The notes under the pieces: model-generated | Told to the model about the DNA's origin: nothing | Database searches by the model: none | Seen by the model: only the letters and a program-made list of their open reading frames with translations | Origin: Chloroflexota bacterium | GTDB lineage: Bacteria > Chloroflexota > Anaerolineae > Aggregatilineales > Phototrophicaceae | DNA length: 64,000 nucleotides | NCBI GenBank assembly: GCA_028875245.1 | Contig: JAPPEU010000011.1 | Location: 97,822-161,821 of the forward strand | Reading direction: 5' to 3' | Program-made: the position numbers and the translations under genes | Shown here: positions 18,957 to 27,462 of the stretch, in pieces | Position numbering within the stretch: position 1 is the stretch's first letter | Layout of the letters: every line of letters starts with the position of its first letter

Positions 18957-19466
18957 TCAGCAGCAGCAAGATCCGATTTCATCCCGGTCGTTCTCGAACA
19001 AAGACAGCACCCGCGCTAAGGCAGCGAGCGCGGCGCCCCGCTCCTCCGCTGACAGCGGCGCCAGCAATTCGCGCGCCAGCTGCATGTGGCTGGCTTCGGC
19101 ATGGCGCATGCGCGCGACGCCTTCATCCGTCAATTCAACCAGGACGCTGCGCCGATCGCGCGGGTTGCGAATGCGATAGACCAAGCCCTCCGCTTCCAGC
19201 CGGTCGATCATCTGCGAGGCATTGGAGCGGTTGGAGAAAACGTCATCAGCGAAGAAACTGATCGGTTGGGGCGCGCCGACATCATAAAGCCGCTTGAGAA
19301 ACCACAACTGCGGCGGCGACAGGCAGTCATCCGCCTTGATTTGTTCGTCGGCATGCAGCACCAGCTGGCGGCAGATGCGCGTGAGCAGCATGAAGAATTG
19401 CTGCTCGAAGGGAGCGTCAGGCGACAGTTGCAGCTTGCCAATATGCTTCATATCTGGAATATCCAT
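18957..19466 (-). CDS. MarR-family transcriptional regulator with C-terminal Cys triplet
   Basis: 169 aa, winged helix-turn-helix repressor type. The DNA-binding part includes SNRSNASQMIDRLEAEGLVYR followed by the wing RNPRDRRSVLVELTDEG, both standard for MarR. Flanking helices form the dimer interface. The protein ends GSCCC, three consecutive cysteines, which is unusual. The ATG at 19466 overlaps an inverted repeat; an alternative ATG is at 19451. It is first gene of an operon with a DrrAB-type exporter, so it probably represses that exporter and releases it on ligand or oxidant binding. Confidence 0.9.
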   Translation of the reverse strand: MDIPDMKHIGKLQLSPDAPFEQQFFMLLTRICRQLVLHADEQIKADDCLSPPQLWFLKRLYDVGAPQPISFFADDVFSNRSNASQMIDRLEAEGLVYRIRNPRDRRSVLVELTDEGVARMRHAEASHMQLARELLAPLSAEERGAALAALARVLSLFENDRDEIGSCCC

Positions 19467-19480
19467 ATATGAATTATATG
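19464..19480. promoter_or_regulatory. Candidate MarR operator
   Basis: 17-base imperfect palindrome CATATATGAATTATATG, with 6-base arms CATATA/TATATG around a 5-base centre. It covers the marR start region and so is well placed for autoregulation. The surrounding AT-rich stretch stands out from the GC-rich neighbourhood. Confidence 0.45.
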
Positions 19481-19548
19481 CCTTGGGGGACGCTTGTCTA
19501 TATGAAATTTGTCAGAATTGCGGATTGGTCCAGGCGGGCACGGGGAAG

Positions 19549-20325
19549 CTAGGGCTCGGTGAATACGACCTCGAAGAGCTTGGGCCAATTCTTGCCGGTG
19601 ATGAAGAAGGTATCGGCTTCCGGATTATAAGCGATGCCATTGAGCACGCTGCCGGGCCGGAGCGCCGCTCGCTCGGCTTCGGTCAGCAGCGCGGAAGCAT
19701 CGACAAGGGCCGTGACAACGCCGGTGTATTTGTCGATGCGAAAGATGTAATCAGTATTCCAGGCGTTGGCGTAGACGGCGTCGCCGACGCATTCCAATTC
19801 GTTGAGCAATTGGGCGGGCAGCAACTGCCCCTCCCAGGTGACCGCGCCGCGGAATATGAGCGCGAAACTCTGCGGATCGCGGATGGAGAGAAAGGGCGAG
19901 CCGTCACTCATGAAGAGGTAGCGCCCGTCATAACAGAGCCCCCAGCCTTCGCCGTCGTACTCGATGGCGTCGATCAGCTCAAAGCTGGCAAAATCGTAAA
20001 CGAAGGCGCGCCCCGCTTTCCAGGTCAACTGGATGAGCCGGTTGCCAACCCGCTCCAGCCCTTCGGCGAAATAAAGTTCATCAAGAGTCAGCAGTTCCAG
20101 TGCTTCGCCGCTCTCGATATCGACCCGGCGCAGCGTCGATGCGCCGTAGAGCCCGGTGGATTCGTAGAGATAACCCTCATGCCAAAGCAAGCCCTGGGTG
20201 AAAGCGTCGGCATCATGCGGGTAGACGTTCAGCACCTCGGGCAGGAGACGCGGGATCGGCGGCGCCTGCGCTTGCAGGGGGCGCAGCGCGAGCAGGGTGA
20301 TGAGCGCAAGGATGATTCTGTGCAA
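19549..20325 (-). CDS. Glutaminyl-peptide cyclotransferase (glutamine cyclotransferase)
   Basis: Five-bladed propeller enzyme that forms N-terminal pyroglutamate. Recognisable segments are PHDADAFTQGLLW, YESTGLYGASTLRRVD, ELYFAEGLERVGNRLIQLTWKAG, LNELECVGDAVYANAWNTDYIFRID and SVLNGIAYNPEADTFFITGKNWPKLFEV, all in the family order. The frame is open about 110 codons further upstream, but that part overlaps glnA and is not protein-like. A TTG at 20325 with GAGG ten bases upstream gives a signal peptide (HRIILALITLLALRPLQAQA), so it is chosen as start (258 aa). Product is likely exported. Confidence 0.87.
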   Translation of the reverse strand: MHRIILALITLLALRPLQAQAPPIPRLLPEVLNVYPHDADAFTQGLLWHEGYLYESTGLYGASTLRRVDIESGEALELLTLDELYFAEGLERVGNRLIQLTWKAGRAFVYDFASFELIDAIEYDGEGWGLCYDGRYLFMSDGSPFLSIRDPQSFALIFRGAVTWEGQLLPAQLLNELECVGDAVYANAWNTDYIFRIDKYTGVVTALVDASALLTEAERAALRPGSVLNGIAYNPEADTFFITGKNWPKLFEVVFTEP

Positions 20326-20591
20326 AATGGCGGTGCCTCGGCAACTGTATTTTGAGCGCGCTGGCACAATGCTATCAGCGAGCGAGCGCGCAGGGCTAGA
20401 GTCGATTTTGCCCCGAGGCGGGAACTGGCGCGCGGGAGTTCCAGGGCGCCTATCCCCAGCGCTTCCATGCCTTTGGTGAAAACACACAAGAAACAGCGCG
20501 CGATTGCCAGTTGATTCGCCGTATATGTTGTGAAAATCGTCCATTACAATGGCGCTGACTGTTGATTCACACGCTTCTAGCAAAAGGATGA

Positions 20592-22028
20592 ATGGAAATG
20601 GCCAGGTATGTTCCGCCCGCTTCGGCATTGGAGTCTCCCGCCGCCCTGCTGAGTTGGGCAAACGAAAATGATGTCGTCGAGATTGATCTGCGCTTTGTCG
20701 ATATTCGCGGGGTGCCGCAGCACTTCAGCATGCCGATTCAGTCAGTCGATGACGGCGCCTTTGAAGACGGCTTCGGCTTTGACGGGTCGAGCATCCAGGG
20801 TTTCCAGGCGATCAACGAATCGGACATGATTCTGCTGGCGGATATCGGCACGGCTTATCTCGATCCCTTCTTCAGCTACAAGACGCTGGCGATGTATTGC
20901 GATGTTCATGACCCGATCAGCCGCGATCCTTACGCCCTGGACGCGCGCGGCGTGACCAAACGGGCGGAGGCTTATCTGCACGGCTCTGATCTGGCCGATA
21001 TCGCCTACTTCGGGCCGGAAGCCGAGTTCTTCATGTTCGACAACGTGCAGTACAGCACATCGGAGAACAGCAGCTTTTATCGCGTCGATTCCTTCGAAGG
21101 CGATTGGAACAGCGGCAATGAAGATCCGGCGCAGGGTCACATGAACCGGATCAAGATGGGCTACTTCCCGCTGTCGCCGCTGGACAAGACGCAGGACGTG
21201 CGCGCCGAGATGGTGCAGACGATGATTGATGTCGGCATGGAGGTCGAGGTGCATCACCACGAGGTGGGCGGCGCCGGCCAGGCCGAGATCGACTTGAAGT
21301 ACGCCCCGCTGCTGCAGATGGCGGACATGATGGTGACCTACAAATACATCGTCAAGAATGTGGCGATGGCGAATGGCTTGCACGCCACCTTCATGCCCAA
21401 GCCGCTCTTCGAGGAGAATGGCTCCGGCATGCACGTGCATCAATCGCTTTGGAAAGATGGCACGCCCCTCTTCGGCGGCGACATGTACGCGGGCTTGAGC
21501 CAGATGGCGCTTTGGTACATCGGCGGGCTGATCAAACACGCGGGGGCGACCGCCGCATTCACCAACCCGATCACGAACAGTTATCGCCGGTTGGTGCCAG
21601 GTTACGAAGCGCCGGTCAACCTGATTTACTCGGCGCGCAACCGCTCAGCCGGCATCCGCATCCCGATGTACAGCGACAACCCGAAAGCCAAACGCGTTGA
21701 GGCGCGCTGGCCTGACCCGGCGGCCAATCCCTATCTTTGCATGCCGGCGCTGCTGATGGCGGGCATTGACGGCATCAAGAATCAGATTGATCCGGGCGAG
21801 GCGGCGGAAGTCGACCTGTACGAAGGCGATCATGACACGCCGGTGATGCCGGGTACGCTGGGCGACGCCCTGCGCGAGCTGGAAGCGAATCACGATTTCC
21901 TGCTGGAGGGCGGCGTCTTCAACGAGGCCTTCATCGAGAATTACATCGACTACAAGCAGGTCGAGGATCAGGACGTGGTGGCGATGCGCCCGCACCCTTA
22001 TGAGTTCGAGTTGTATTTCAGCATCTAA
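20592..22028 (+). CDS. glnA: Glutamine synthetase, type I
   Basis: Makes glutamine from glutamate, ammonia and ATP. 478 aa, the usual GSI length. DGSSIQGF, GPEAEFFMFD, VEVHHHEVGGAGQAEID, NGSGMHVHQSLW and NRSAGIRIP are the expected active-site signatures. Tyr at ~410 in VDLYEGD corresponds to the adenylylated tyrosine of GSI-beta enzymes, so adenylylation is possible. AAAGGA lies 4 bases before the ATG at 20592 and ~10 before an ATG at 20598, so translation may begin at the second. TACAAT at 20545-20550 is a plausible -10. A hairpin follows the stop. Confidence 0.97.
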   Translation: MEMARYVPPASALESPAALLSWANENDVVEIDLRFVDIRGVPQHFSMPIQSVDDGAFEDGFGFDGSSIQGFQAINESDMILLADIGTAYLDPFFSYKTLAMYCDVHDPISRDPYALDARGVTKRAEAYLHGSDLADIAYFGPEAEFFMFDNVQYSTSENSSFYRVDSFEGDWNSGNEDPAQGHMNRIKMGYFPLSPLDKTQDVRAEMVQTMIDVGMEVEVHHHEVGGAGQAEIDLKYAPLLQMADMMVTYKYIVKNVAMANGLHATFMPKPLFEENGSGMHVHQSLWKDGTPLFGGDMYAGLSQMALWYIGGLIKHAGATAAFTNPITNSYRRLVPGYEAPVNLIYSARNRSAGIRIPMYSDNPKAKRVEARWPDPAANPYLCMPALLMAGIDGIKNQIDPGEAAEVDLYEGDHDTPVMPGTLGDALRELEANHDFLLEGGVFNEAFIENYIDYKQVEDQDVVAMRPHPYEFELYFSI

Positions 22029-22029
22029 T

Positions 22030-22064
22030 CAAGCCCTCCCCGTACTGAGCATTTGCAGGGCTTG
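22030..22064 (+). terminator. Inverted repeat after glnA
   Basis: CAAGCCCT at 22030-22037 pairs exactly with AGGGCTTG at 22057-22064, immediately after the glnA stop. There is no T-run, so it is at best a weak or Rho-assisted terminator or an mRNA-end hairpin. Confidence 0.4.
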
Positions 22065-22098
22065 TCCGGTACTCTAGCGAAATTGTCGCTTTTTCTAC

Positions 22099-22237
22099 CC
22101 CATCCCCCGGCCATGTGCCCCCTCGGTCCCCCGCCTCACGGGGGATGCTTCCCGAATCATCAGGGAAGGGGAGCAAGACGCGGCGCGATGCAAGGTATTT
22201 TGCGCGGACGGCGGTTACACCGCGCGTGTGTCTACAT
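22099..22237. repeat. Composite dispersed element, copy 2
   Basis: C-rich head (CCCCATCCCCCGGCC), hairpin around CCCGCCTCACGGGGG, GAATCATCAGGGAAGGGG block and 67-base tail at 22171-22237. The tail is nearly identical to that at 14762-14828 (two mismatches). It fills the gap between glnA and the patatin gene. Confidence 0.75.
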
Positions 22238-22256
22238 TTTGGGTATGGGGCAAGTC

Positions 22257-23339
22257 TCAAAACTTCTGCGCCGCGAAGGGCGAATTGGTCCAGTCACTGT
22301 GCTCGTAGCCCGGCTCGGCATGACCGCCGATGGTGTTCCAGGGCAGGGCGCGCTGCTTCATCCAGTCGATCTTTGAGGCGTAGGCGTAACCGATCCGCTC
22401 CATCAGTTCGATCTCTTCGCGCGACCTGCTATTGAGGGCGAGGGCGGCGGGATCGATATCGCCGCAATCCAGGCCGAGGTTGTGCTCGATGCTGGCGCGG
22501 TCGAGCGCTGGGTTGTAGCGGCGGAAGTCCATCGAGCGATAGATGGCGCGGGTCATGAAAACCTGCTGCAAGGCGGCGTCATCCATGCCTTCGTGGACGA
22601 GATACTCGATCCAGCTCTTCAACCAGAAGCCGCGACCGGCCCCTTCTTCTTGCACATTGGACTGGTAGCCGTTGCCGAGGGAGATGTGGATCAGGTTCTC
22701 GGCGGGCATATCGAGGTATTCAACAGCTTCGACCGATGTCGCCAGGCAGGGGTTGCCGAATGAGCCGACGCCGCCATCAACCAGGTTGCCATCGACGGGC
22801 GGGAAGAAGAGCGGCGCGGCCACGCTCGATGCAACGGCGCCGGCCAGCGGCCAGTGGGCGAAGAGGGGCGCGCCCGGTCCCGCGTTGATGATGTAATAGG
22901 TCGAGCTGGTGCGCAGGTCTTTGGTCGTCAGCAGGATGACCGGCCTCTCGATATCGCCGACGCGTTTCCCCGCGCCCAGCGGGCCGAGCGCTTTGAGGAA
23001 GGGCTTGTAGGGATAAAGATGCCGCATGCCATTGAGCAGGAAGCGCAGCCAATGCAGACGCCTGGCGCGATTGAAAGCCTTGGGCAAGCGCGATTTGTAG
23101 ACTTCATCCAAAATCTCGCGAGCGCTCATGCCCAGCCCAAGGCCGGCGCAGATCAGCGCGCCCGTGCTCGTGCCGCCCGCCATCTTGAAGAGCTCGTAAG
23201 CCGGTTTGCCTGTCTGTTCCTCCAGCCAGCAGAGGATCGCAAGGGCGATGATGCCGCGCATGCCGCCGCCGTCAATGGACAGGATGAGGTCCTTTTGGTA
23301 GGGGTTGAAGAGGAGTTTGTACTGTGGGCTTGCGCTCAT
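22257..23339 (-). CDS. Patatin-like phospholipase
   Basis: 360 aa. The patatin oxyanion motif is SIDGGGMRGIIAL (residues ~21-33), the nucleophile elbow GTSTG follows, and the catalytic Asp is in VDGGVG, so the Ser-Asp dyad is intact. No signal peptide or membrane span is seen, which suggests a cytoplasmic lipid acyl hydrolase. The family includes CBASS effectors, but no nucleotide cyclase or other defence gene is adjacent, so ordinary lipid turnover is the simpler reading. The upstream ribosome-binding site is weak (GAGCGG). Confidence 0.9.
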   Translation of the reverse strand: MSASPQYKLLFNPYQKDLILSIDGGGMRGIIALAILCWLEEQTGKPAYELFKMAGGTSTGALICAGLGLGMSAREILDEVYKSRLPKAFNRARRLHWLRFLLNGMRHLYPYKPFLKALGPLGAGKRVGDIERPVILLTTKDLRTSSTYYIINAGPGAPLFAHWPLAGAVASSVAAPLFFPPVDGNLVDGGVGSFGNPCLATSVEAVEYLDMPAENLIHISLGNGYQSNVQEEGAGRGFWLKSWIEYLVHEGMDDAALQQVFMTRAIYRSMDFRRYNPALDRASIEHNLGLDCGDIDPAALALNSRSREEIELMERIGYAYASKIDWMKQRALPWNTIGGHAEPGYEHSDWTNSPFAAQKF

Positions 23340-23420
23340 TGGCCGCTCGGCAAAGGCTCGACAGAACAGGTTCCATTATAAGTGAAGCCACCTGCAATGA
23401 TGTGGCATGGGCGGCGAAAT

Positions 23421-23512
23421 CTGTAGAGGGGCTTCTGTGAATCGCCCGCAAAATTTAGGCTATCTTCGTGGGCGACACACAGCCGCGCGTAGACACTGCG
23501 GTCCTGTCGCCC
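23421..23512. repeat. Dispersed palindromic repeat, degenerate
   Basis: Starts CTGTAGAGGGGCTTCTGTGA and ends with CTGTCGCCCC. It contains GCGCGTAGACACTGC, also seen in the unit at 14452-14547 (GTGTCTACGCGCGGCG on the other strand). It lies upstream of tRNA-Gly. Confidence 0.45.
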
Positions 23513-23591
23513 CACCATTTTCCTTTATTTTCGTGGCGATCGGCGCGAAATGATTTTGCTGCGATTGCCCTGGCCGGCGGCAAAATGGTAC

Positions 23592-23620
23592 TTGCTAGGT
23601 CGTTCTGTCTTCGCTATACT
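23592..23620 (+). promoter_or_regulatory. Sigma70-type promoter of tRNA-Gly
   Basis: -35 TTGCTA at 23592-23597, 17-base spacer, -10 TATACT at 23615-23620. The tRNA 5' end lies 12 bases beyond the -10 box. Confidence 0.75.
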
Positions 23621-23632
23621 CGCGGGAATCAT

Positions 23633-23704
23633 GCGGGCATAGTTCAGCGGTAGAACATTTCCTTGCCAAGGAAAAGGTCACGGGTTCGAATCCCGTTGCC
23701 CGCT
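23633..23704 (+). tRNA. tRNA-Gly (GCC)
   Basis: 72 bases. Acceptor arms GCGGGCA and TGCCCGC pair fully; D-arm GTTC AGCGGTA GAAC; anticodon loop TTGCCAA with anticodon GCC; T-arm CGGG TTCGAAT CCCG. The CCA end is not encoded. Confidence 0.96.
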
Positions 23705-23817
23705 CAGTTGAACCAATCATCCCGATTGGCTTGTTTGCTGGCTGGTAAGAAACGGACTTGCCGGGTCGTCTTGAGAATCGCGCGCAAGATATTGTTGGTC
23801 AAGAAGGAGTGTGTGAA

Positions 23818-24204
23818 TTGTATACGGTTGCCGAATCCTCCGAATTGCAAGAAGACGCGGAATTGGTCATCGAGGTATTAAGCGAGAAAGAAGACATTGA
23901 GCTTGATTACTCGGTGGATTCGATATCCTGGCTGGACGGCTATATCGATGAGCATCGCGGGAAACTGGACGCGGGCGACAAGTCAGTGCTGCGTGAGAAG
24001 CTGGGCGCTTTCCTGGGCGAGTCGATCCGGCGCAATTATGGCGGTCGCTGGGTCAAGGACAGCGACGACAGCTGGAAGATTGTATTTGACGAAGACCATC
24101 AAACTTCGCCCTTCGACATCATCGGCGAACGCCTTGATCACCACGGTTCTTTGTCGCAAACGTTTGAGCATCTGCCCGATATGATGGTGCCGCGACGCAA
24201 TTGA
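23818..24204 (+). CDS. DUF3806-like small protein
   Basis: 128 aa from a TTG at 23818, chosen because AAGGAG lies eight bases upstream; an ATG at 23758 has no such site. The middle, SWLDGYIDEHRGKL then EKLGAFLGESIRRNYGGRW, is the recognisable pattern of the DUF3806 family, whose function is unknown. The N-terminal ~40 residues are acidic. It follows tRNA-Gly and is not obviously part of an operon. Confidence 0.7.
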   Translation: MYTVAESSELQEDAELVIEVLSEKEDIELDYSVDSISWLDGYIDEHRGKLDAGDKSVLREKLGAFLGESIRRNYGGRWVKDSDDSWKIVFDEDHQTSPFDIIGERLDHHGSLSQTFEHLPDMMVPRRN

Positions 24205-24282
24205 CCGGCGCCCATATACGAGTTTTCGCGGGGGTGACGCATGCGCGTCGCCCTCTTTTTGTTTCGCTGATCTCATGGAAAT

Positions 24283-24395
24283 CTGTGGGGGCAAGGCGGT
24301 GACTCGTCCTCCAGCGCCAGTTCTCGCGGGGGCTGCCCTTCGGTCGCCCGCAATTCCCCAGAATCAAAAAGGGCGGGACAAGTCTCGCCTCTACA
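24283..24395. repeat. Dispersed palindromic repeat, long form
   Basis: Starts TCTGTGGGGGCAAGGCGGTG and ends GGACAAGTCTCGCCTCTACA. It sits between two converging genes, in the usual position for this family. Confidence 0.5.
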
Positions 24396-24419
24396 TACTG
24401 GGTTTCGGGCCGCGAGGGG

Positions 24420-27185
24420 CTAGCTGAAATTGTAGGCGTTGGCGGCGTAATCCCTGGCGCTGCCGGCGACCACCGCAAGGGCGACCCCGCGGGCGGCGGC
24501 GCGCTCTTTGGCCGCGGCGACCTCCTTCTCCAGCAGAATCAATTCGCGATTCTCCGGGTCGTAAGACAGGCCGTCGGTGATTAACAGATCCGCGATTGAA
24601 GACAGGAAGAGATTACGCATCATGAGACTGACGAGTTCGGTGATGACGCCGACGATGTCTTCCTTGTTCTGCTCTTCATAGGCGACGTGCAAAGCTTGCC
24701 GCAGGCGGGTCAAGGCTTCGGGCAATTTATCCGCTTTGATGAGAATCTGACCCAGGTGACGCAGCTGCTCGGCTTCAACGGCGCGGTCGTCGATCTCGCG
24801 GGCGATGTAAAGCGCGGAGTTGTGGAAGTTCACCGCTTCGCTCCAACGCTCCAGCTTGACGTTGACTTCGCCAAGGCCGCGCAGCACCTGCCCTTCCATG
24901 TCGCGTTTTCCCTGCAGCTTGAAGCGGTCGTTGGCGTCTTCCAGCATCTCAATGGCGCGGCGCGCTTCATCGGCATCCAGGTAAGCCATGCCTAATTTAT
25001 AGAGTATCAGCGCTTCATTCTGCATATCGTCGCGATTGCGCGCGTTGCTCAGGGCCTCTGCATAAGCTTCAACTGCGATGGAAGCTTCGCCCAGTTCCTT
25101 GTGGGCGTCGCCCCGTGTGATCTGCAGGAACATCTCGGCTTCGTAGTCTGCGAGTTCATCGGCGAGGTGCAATCCCCGCTGAACATGCGCCAGCGCGGAG
25201 ACGGCGGAATCGCTGCGGACGAGCAGCCCGGCCAGCATATCCAGCGTTTGCAGAATGCCGGTTTTGTCTTCAGCGCTTTCATGTATCGCCAGGATTTCGT
25301 TATAAGTTGCGACCGCTTCGCCCTCGCGGTTCTGGTCAATCTGCACCTTGCCGACCGCTTCCAGGATTTGCAGCACGCGCGGGGTGTCTTCATGTTCGCG
25401 CGCGAATGAAAGCGCGGTCCGCAGCTTCACCTGCTCGATGGCGGCTGAGGTGCCCTGGCTGCTAACCAGCAAGCCGGCCAGCATGTCAAGCGTTTCCAGC
25501 ACGCCATCTTTGTCTTCGCTATTTTCGTAGATTTCAAGCACATCGCCGTAGGTAGCGATGGCTTCTTTCTCGCGGCCCTGGTTGATTTGCATGCGGGCGA
25601 TCGCCTTCAGTATCTGAAGTTGGCGCGCGGTCTCATTGTTTTGGCTGGCGACATTCAGGGCGGTGCGGAGCTGGTCGATATTGACCGACTTCAGGTCTTT
25701 GTCATCAATGGCGATGAAGGTCGCGTCATCGACGGCGAGTGCTTCCGCTGGGGTTTCGTCATCCTCGTCAACAGATGCTGCTGATTCTGCTTCATCGACG
25801 AGCAAGGACGGCTCATCGTCTTCATCATCACCATCAAGCAAGGTCAAATCGTCGCCGGTTTCCGGGGCGGCCTGCGCATCAGACGGGTCGCCTGCTTTCA
25901 GATCGAGCGCCGGCGCCGGCTCTTCTTCCGGAACATCTTCGAACTCGAGGTCTACGCCGTCGCGAATCGCGCGCAAGCGCATCAATTCATAGTTATAGCC
26001 TTCGGCGGCGAGCTTCTCTTCGAGCGGGGCCAGGGTCTCGGCGATATCGGCCGCCAGTTCCCTGTCGTCATTTTGCGCTGCCCAGGCGGCCGTGGCGATC
26101 AGGCCGTCCATCTCGATGAGGAGGCGCATGATGACGTCGTCGGCCTTGCCATGGACATCAAGATAATCGCGCGTGGTATCCACGATATCAGCGCGCAAGG
26201 CGTCAAAGCGGTCCCGCTCCAACGCCCAATCCTTGAGGAACTCGCGCGCCAGCGGATGCAAGCGGTAGCAGGCTTCGCCCAGGCGCTGGAAACGCTCGAC
26301 GAGAAAGAGCCGCGACAGAATCGTCATGGACATATCGATTGACTCGGCGGCGATACCGCTGAGCAGATTGAGAAAAGCGACCGAGGCTTCGCCGCGCGGG
26401 GTCGCGCAGAGGGAGAGCAGCAGATCGCGCAGGCGCTCGTTCAAACCGTCGAAGCTGATGCTCAAAGCCGCCATCGCCGGCTGGTCATCATGGCTCTCGA
26501 GGCTCGCCGCCAGGGTATCGCTGAAGTCGGTTGGGGATTGCCGGGAGATAATCATGCTGCGAGCGGCCAATGCCAGGGCAAAAACGCTATGCTTGAGTTG
26601 GGCGGCGATGACCTGGATGGCGATATCGTTGCTGTCATCCTTGATGCCGGCTTTCTGTTTGAAGAGGCGGACGGCGTCGCTCTCGGCCAAATTGCCAATC
26701 GGTTGATTGCGCCAATCGCCTTGGGATAGCGGCGACGAGCTGGTTACGACCAGCAGGCTGTCGGCGGCGCAGCGCTTGACAAATGGCGCGAGAACCGACG
26801 CGTCAATCTCGCCATCCAGGATAAGCAGCGGCTGATGCTCGTTCAGCAGCGCCTTGAGGCCGGCGGCCTGGGACAGCGGGTTTTCGTCGTTGCAGATGTC
26901 AAGGGCGCCGTAAGCGCGGGCGATGCGGACGATCAACTCGACCAGGGGCGGATTTTCAACATTCAGCCACAAGACCGGACGGCTGTGCTGCTGCAGGTAA
27001 ACGTTGGCGATGGTGGCGGCCAGGGTGGTTTTGCCGGCGCCAGGCGCGCCATGCATGACCAATTGCTGGCTTTGACGCAAACGCAGCAGCAGCGCCCGCA
27101 GCAATTGGTCGCGCCCGAGCGGGCGGCCAAGGCGGCGCAACGGCAAGGCCGTCCCCGATGTGACAGCTGCTTCCAAGGGTGCCAT
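24420..27185 (-). CDS. STAND-type ATPase with C-terminal TPR repeats
   Basis: 921 aa from the ATG at 27185 (GGGGGA just upstream; a TTG seven codons earlier is less likely). Walker A is GAPGAGKTT at ~47-55 and Walker B LLILDGE at ~120-126, followed by the helical NB-ARC-like region (LHPLAREFLKDW). An acidic linker rich in Asp and Glu covers ~410-500. TPR-type helices fill the rest, including two ~80-residue blocks that are nearly duplicates (LETLDMLAGLLV and LQTLDMLAGLLV each follow EAxATYxxxLxI). Such proteins act as signal-responsive switches in regulation, death or phage defence. No effector domain is seen at either end, and it is not in an operon. Confidence 0.85.
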   Translation of the reverse strand: MAPLEAAVTSGTALPLRRLGRPLGRDQLLRALLLRLRQSQQLVMHGAPGAGKTTLAATIANVYLQQHSRPVLWLNVENPPLVELIVRIARAYGALDICNDENPLSQAAGLKALLNEHQPLLILDGEIDASVLAPFVKRCAADSLLVVTSSSPLSQGDWRNQPIGNLAESDAVRLFKQKAGIKDDSNDIAIQVIAAQLKHSVFALALAARSMIISRQSPTDFSDTLAASLESHDDQPAMAALSISFDGLNERLRDLLLSLCATPRGEASVAFLNLLSGIAAESIDMSMTILSRLFLVERFQRLGEACYRLHPLAREFLKDWALERDRFDALRADIVDTTRDYLDVHGKADDVIMRLLIEMDGLIATAAWAAQNDDRELAADIAETLAPLEEKLAAEGYNYELMRLRAIRDGVDLEFEDVPEEEPAPALDLKAGDPSDAQAAPETGDDLTLLDGDDEDDEPSLLVDEAESAASVDEDDETPAEALAVDDATFIAIDDKDLKSVNIDQLRTALNVASQNNETARQLQILKAIARMQINQGREKEAIATYGDVLEIYENSEDKDGVLETLDMLAGLLVSSQGTSAAIEQVKLRTALSFAREHEDTPRVLQILEAVGKVQIDQNREGEAVATYNEILAIHESAEDKTGILQTLDMLAGLLVRSDSAVSALAHVQRGLHLADELADYEAEMFLQITRGDAHKELGEASIAVEAYAEALSNARNRDDMQNEALILYKLGMAYLDADEARRAIEMLEDANDRFKLQGKRDMEGQVLRGLGEVNVKLERWSEAVNFHNSALYIAREIDDRAVEAEQLRHLGQILIKADKLPEALTRLRQALHVAYEEQNKEDIVGVITELVSLMMRNLFLSSIADLLITDGLSYDPENRELILLEKEVAAAKERAAARGVALAVVAGSARDYAANAYNFS

Positions 27186-27334
27186 AAATCCCCCGCTAGC
27201 ACGCAAATTTGCCGAAGCTAGTCAATCAACATTCAGTATATATGGTCATTCAGATTAGGACAATTTAACTGGGCGCTATAAATGCGGGGAATTCCAAGGC
27301 TTCAGAGCGGGGTCGGCGGGGGGCAAGCTGCCGC

Positions 27335-27363
27335 TTGAATATGACGCGGCGCGGCTCTATAAT
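27335..27363 (+). promoter_or_regulatory. Sigma70-type promoter of tRNA-Lys
   Basis: -35 TTGAAT at 27335-27340, 17-base spacer, consensus -10 TATAAT at 27358-27363, 12 bases before the tRNA 5' end. The layout is the same as for tRNA-Gly. Confidence 0.8.
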
Positions 27364-27375
27364 TTGGGGCTGTTT

Positions 27376-27447
27376 GGGCGCGTGGCGCAATGGCAGCGCA
27401 GTTGACTTTTAATCAATTGGTTGCAGGTTCGAATCCTGCCGCGCTCA
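27376..27447 (+). tRNA. tRNA-Lys (TTT)
   Basis: 72 bases. Acceptor GGGCGCG/CGCGCTC with one G-T pair; D-arm GCGC AATGGCA GCGC; anticodon stem GTTGA/TCAAT with loop CTTTTAA (anticodon TTT); T-arm GCAGG TTCGAAT CCTGC. The restriction-modification cassette begins 15 bases beyond its 3' end. Confidence 0.95.
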
Positions 27448-27462
27448 CTCAGATTATCACGA

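Noticed and set aside
20326..20661. 110-codon upstream extension of the glutamine cyclotransferase gene
   Set aside because: It overlaps the glnA start on the other strand and encodes low-complexity, non-conserved residues. A TTG at 20325 gives a proper signal peptide.
22257..23339. Patatin as CBASS effector
   Set aside because: No cyclic nucleotide synthase, Cap2/Cap3 or other CBASS gene is adjacent, and the neighbours are glnA and a tRNA.
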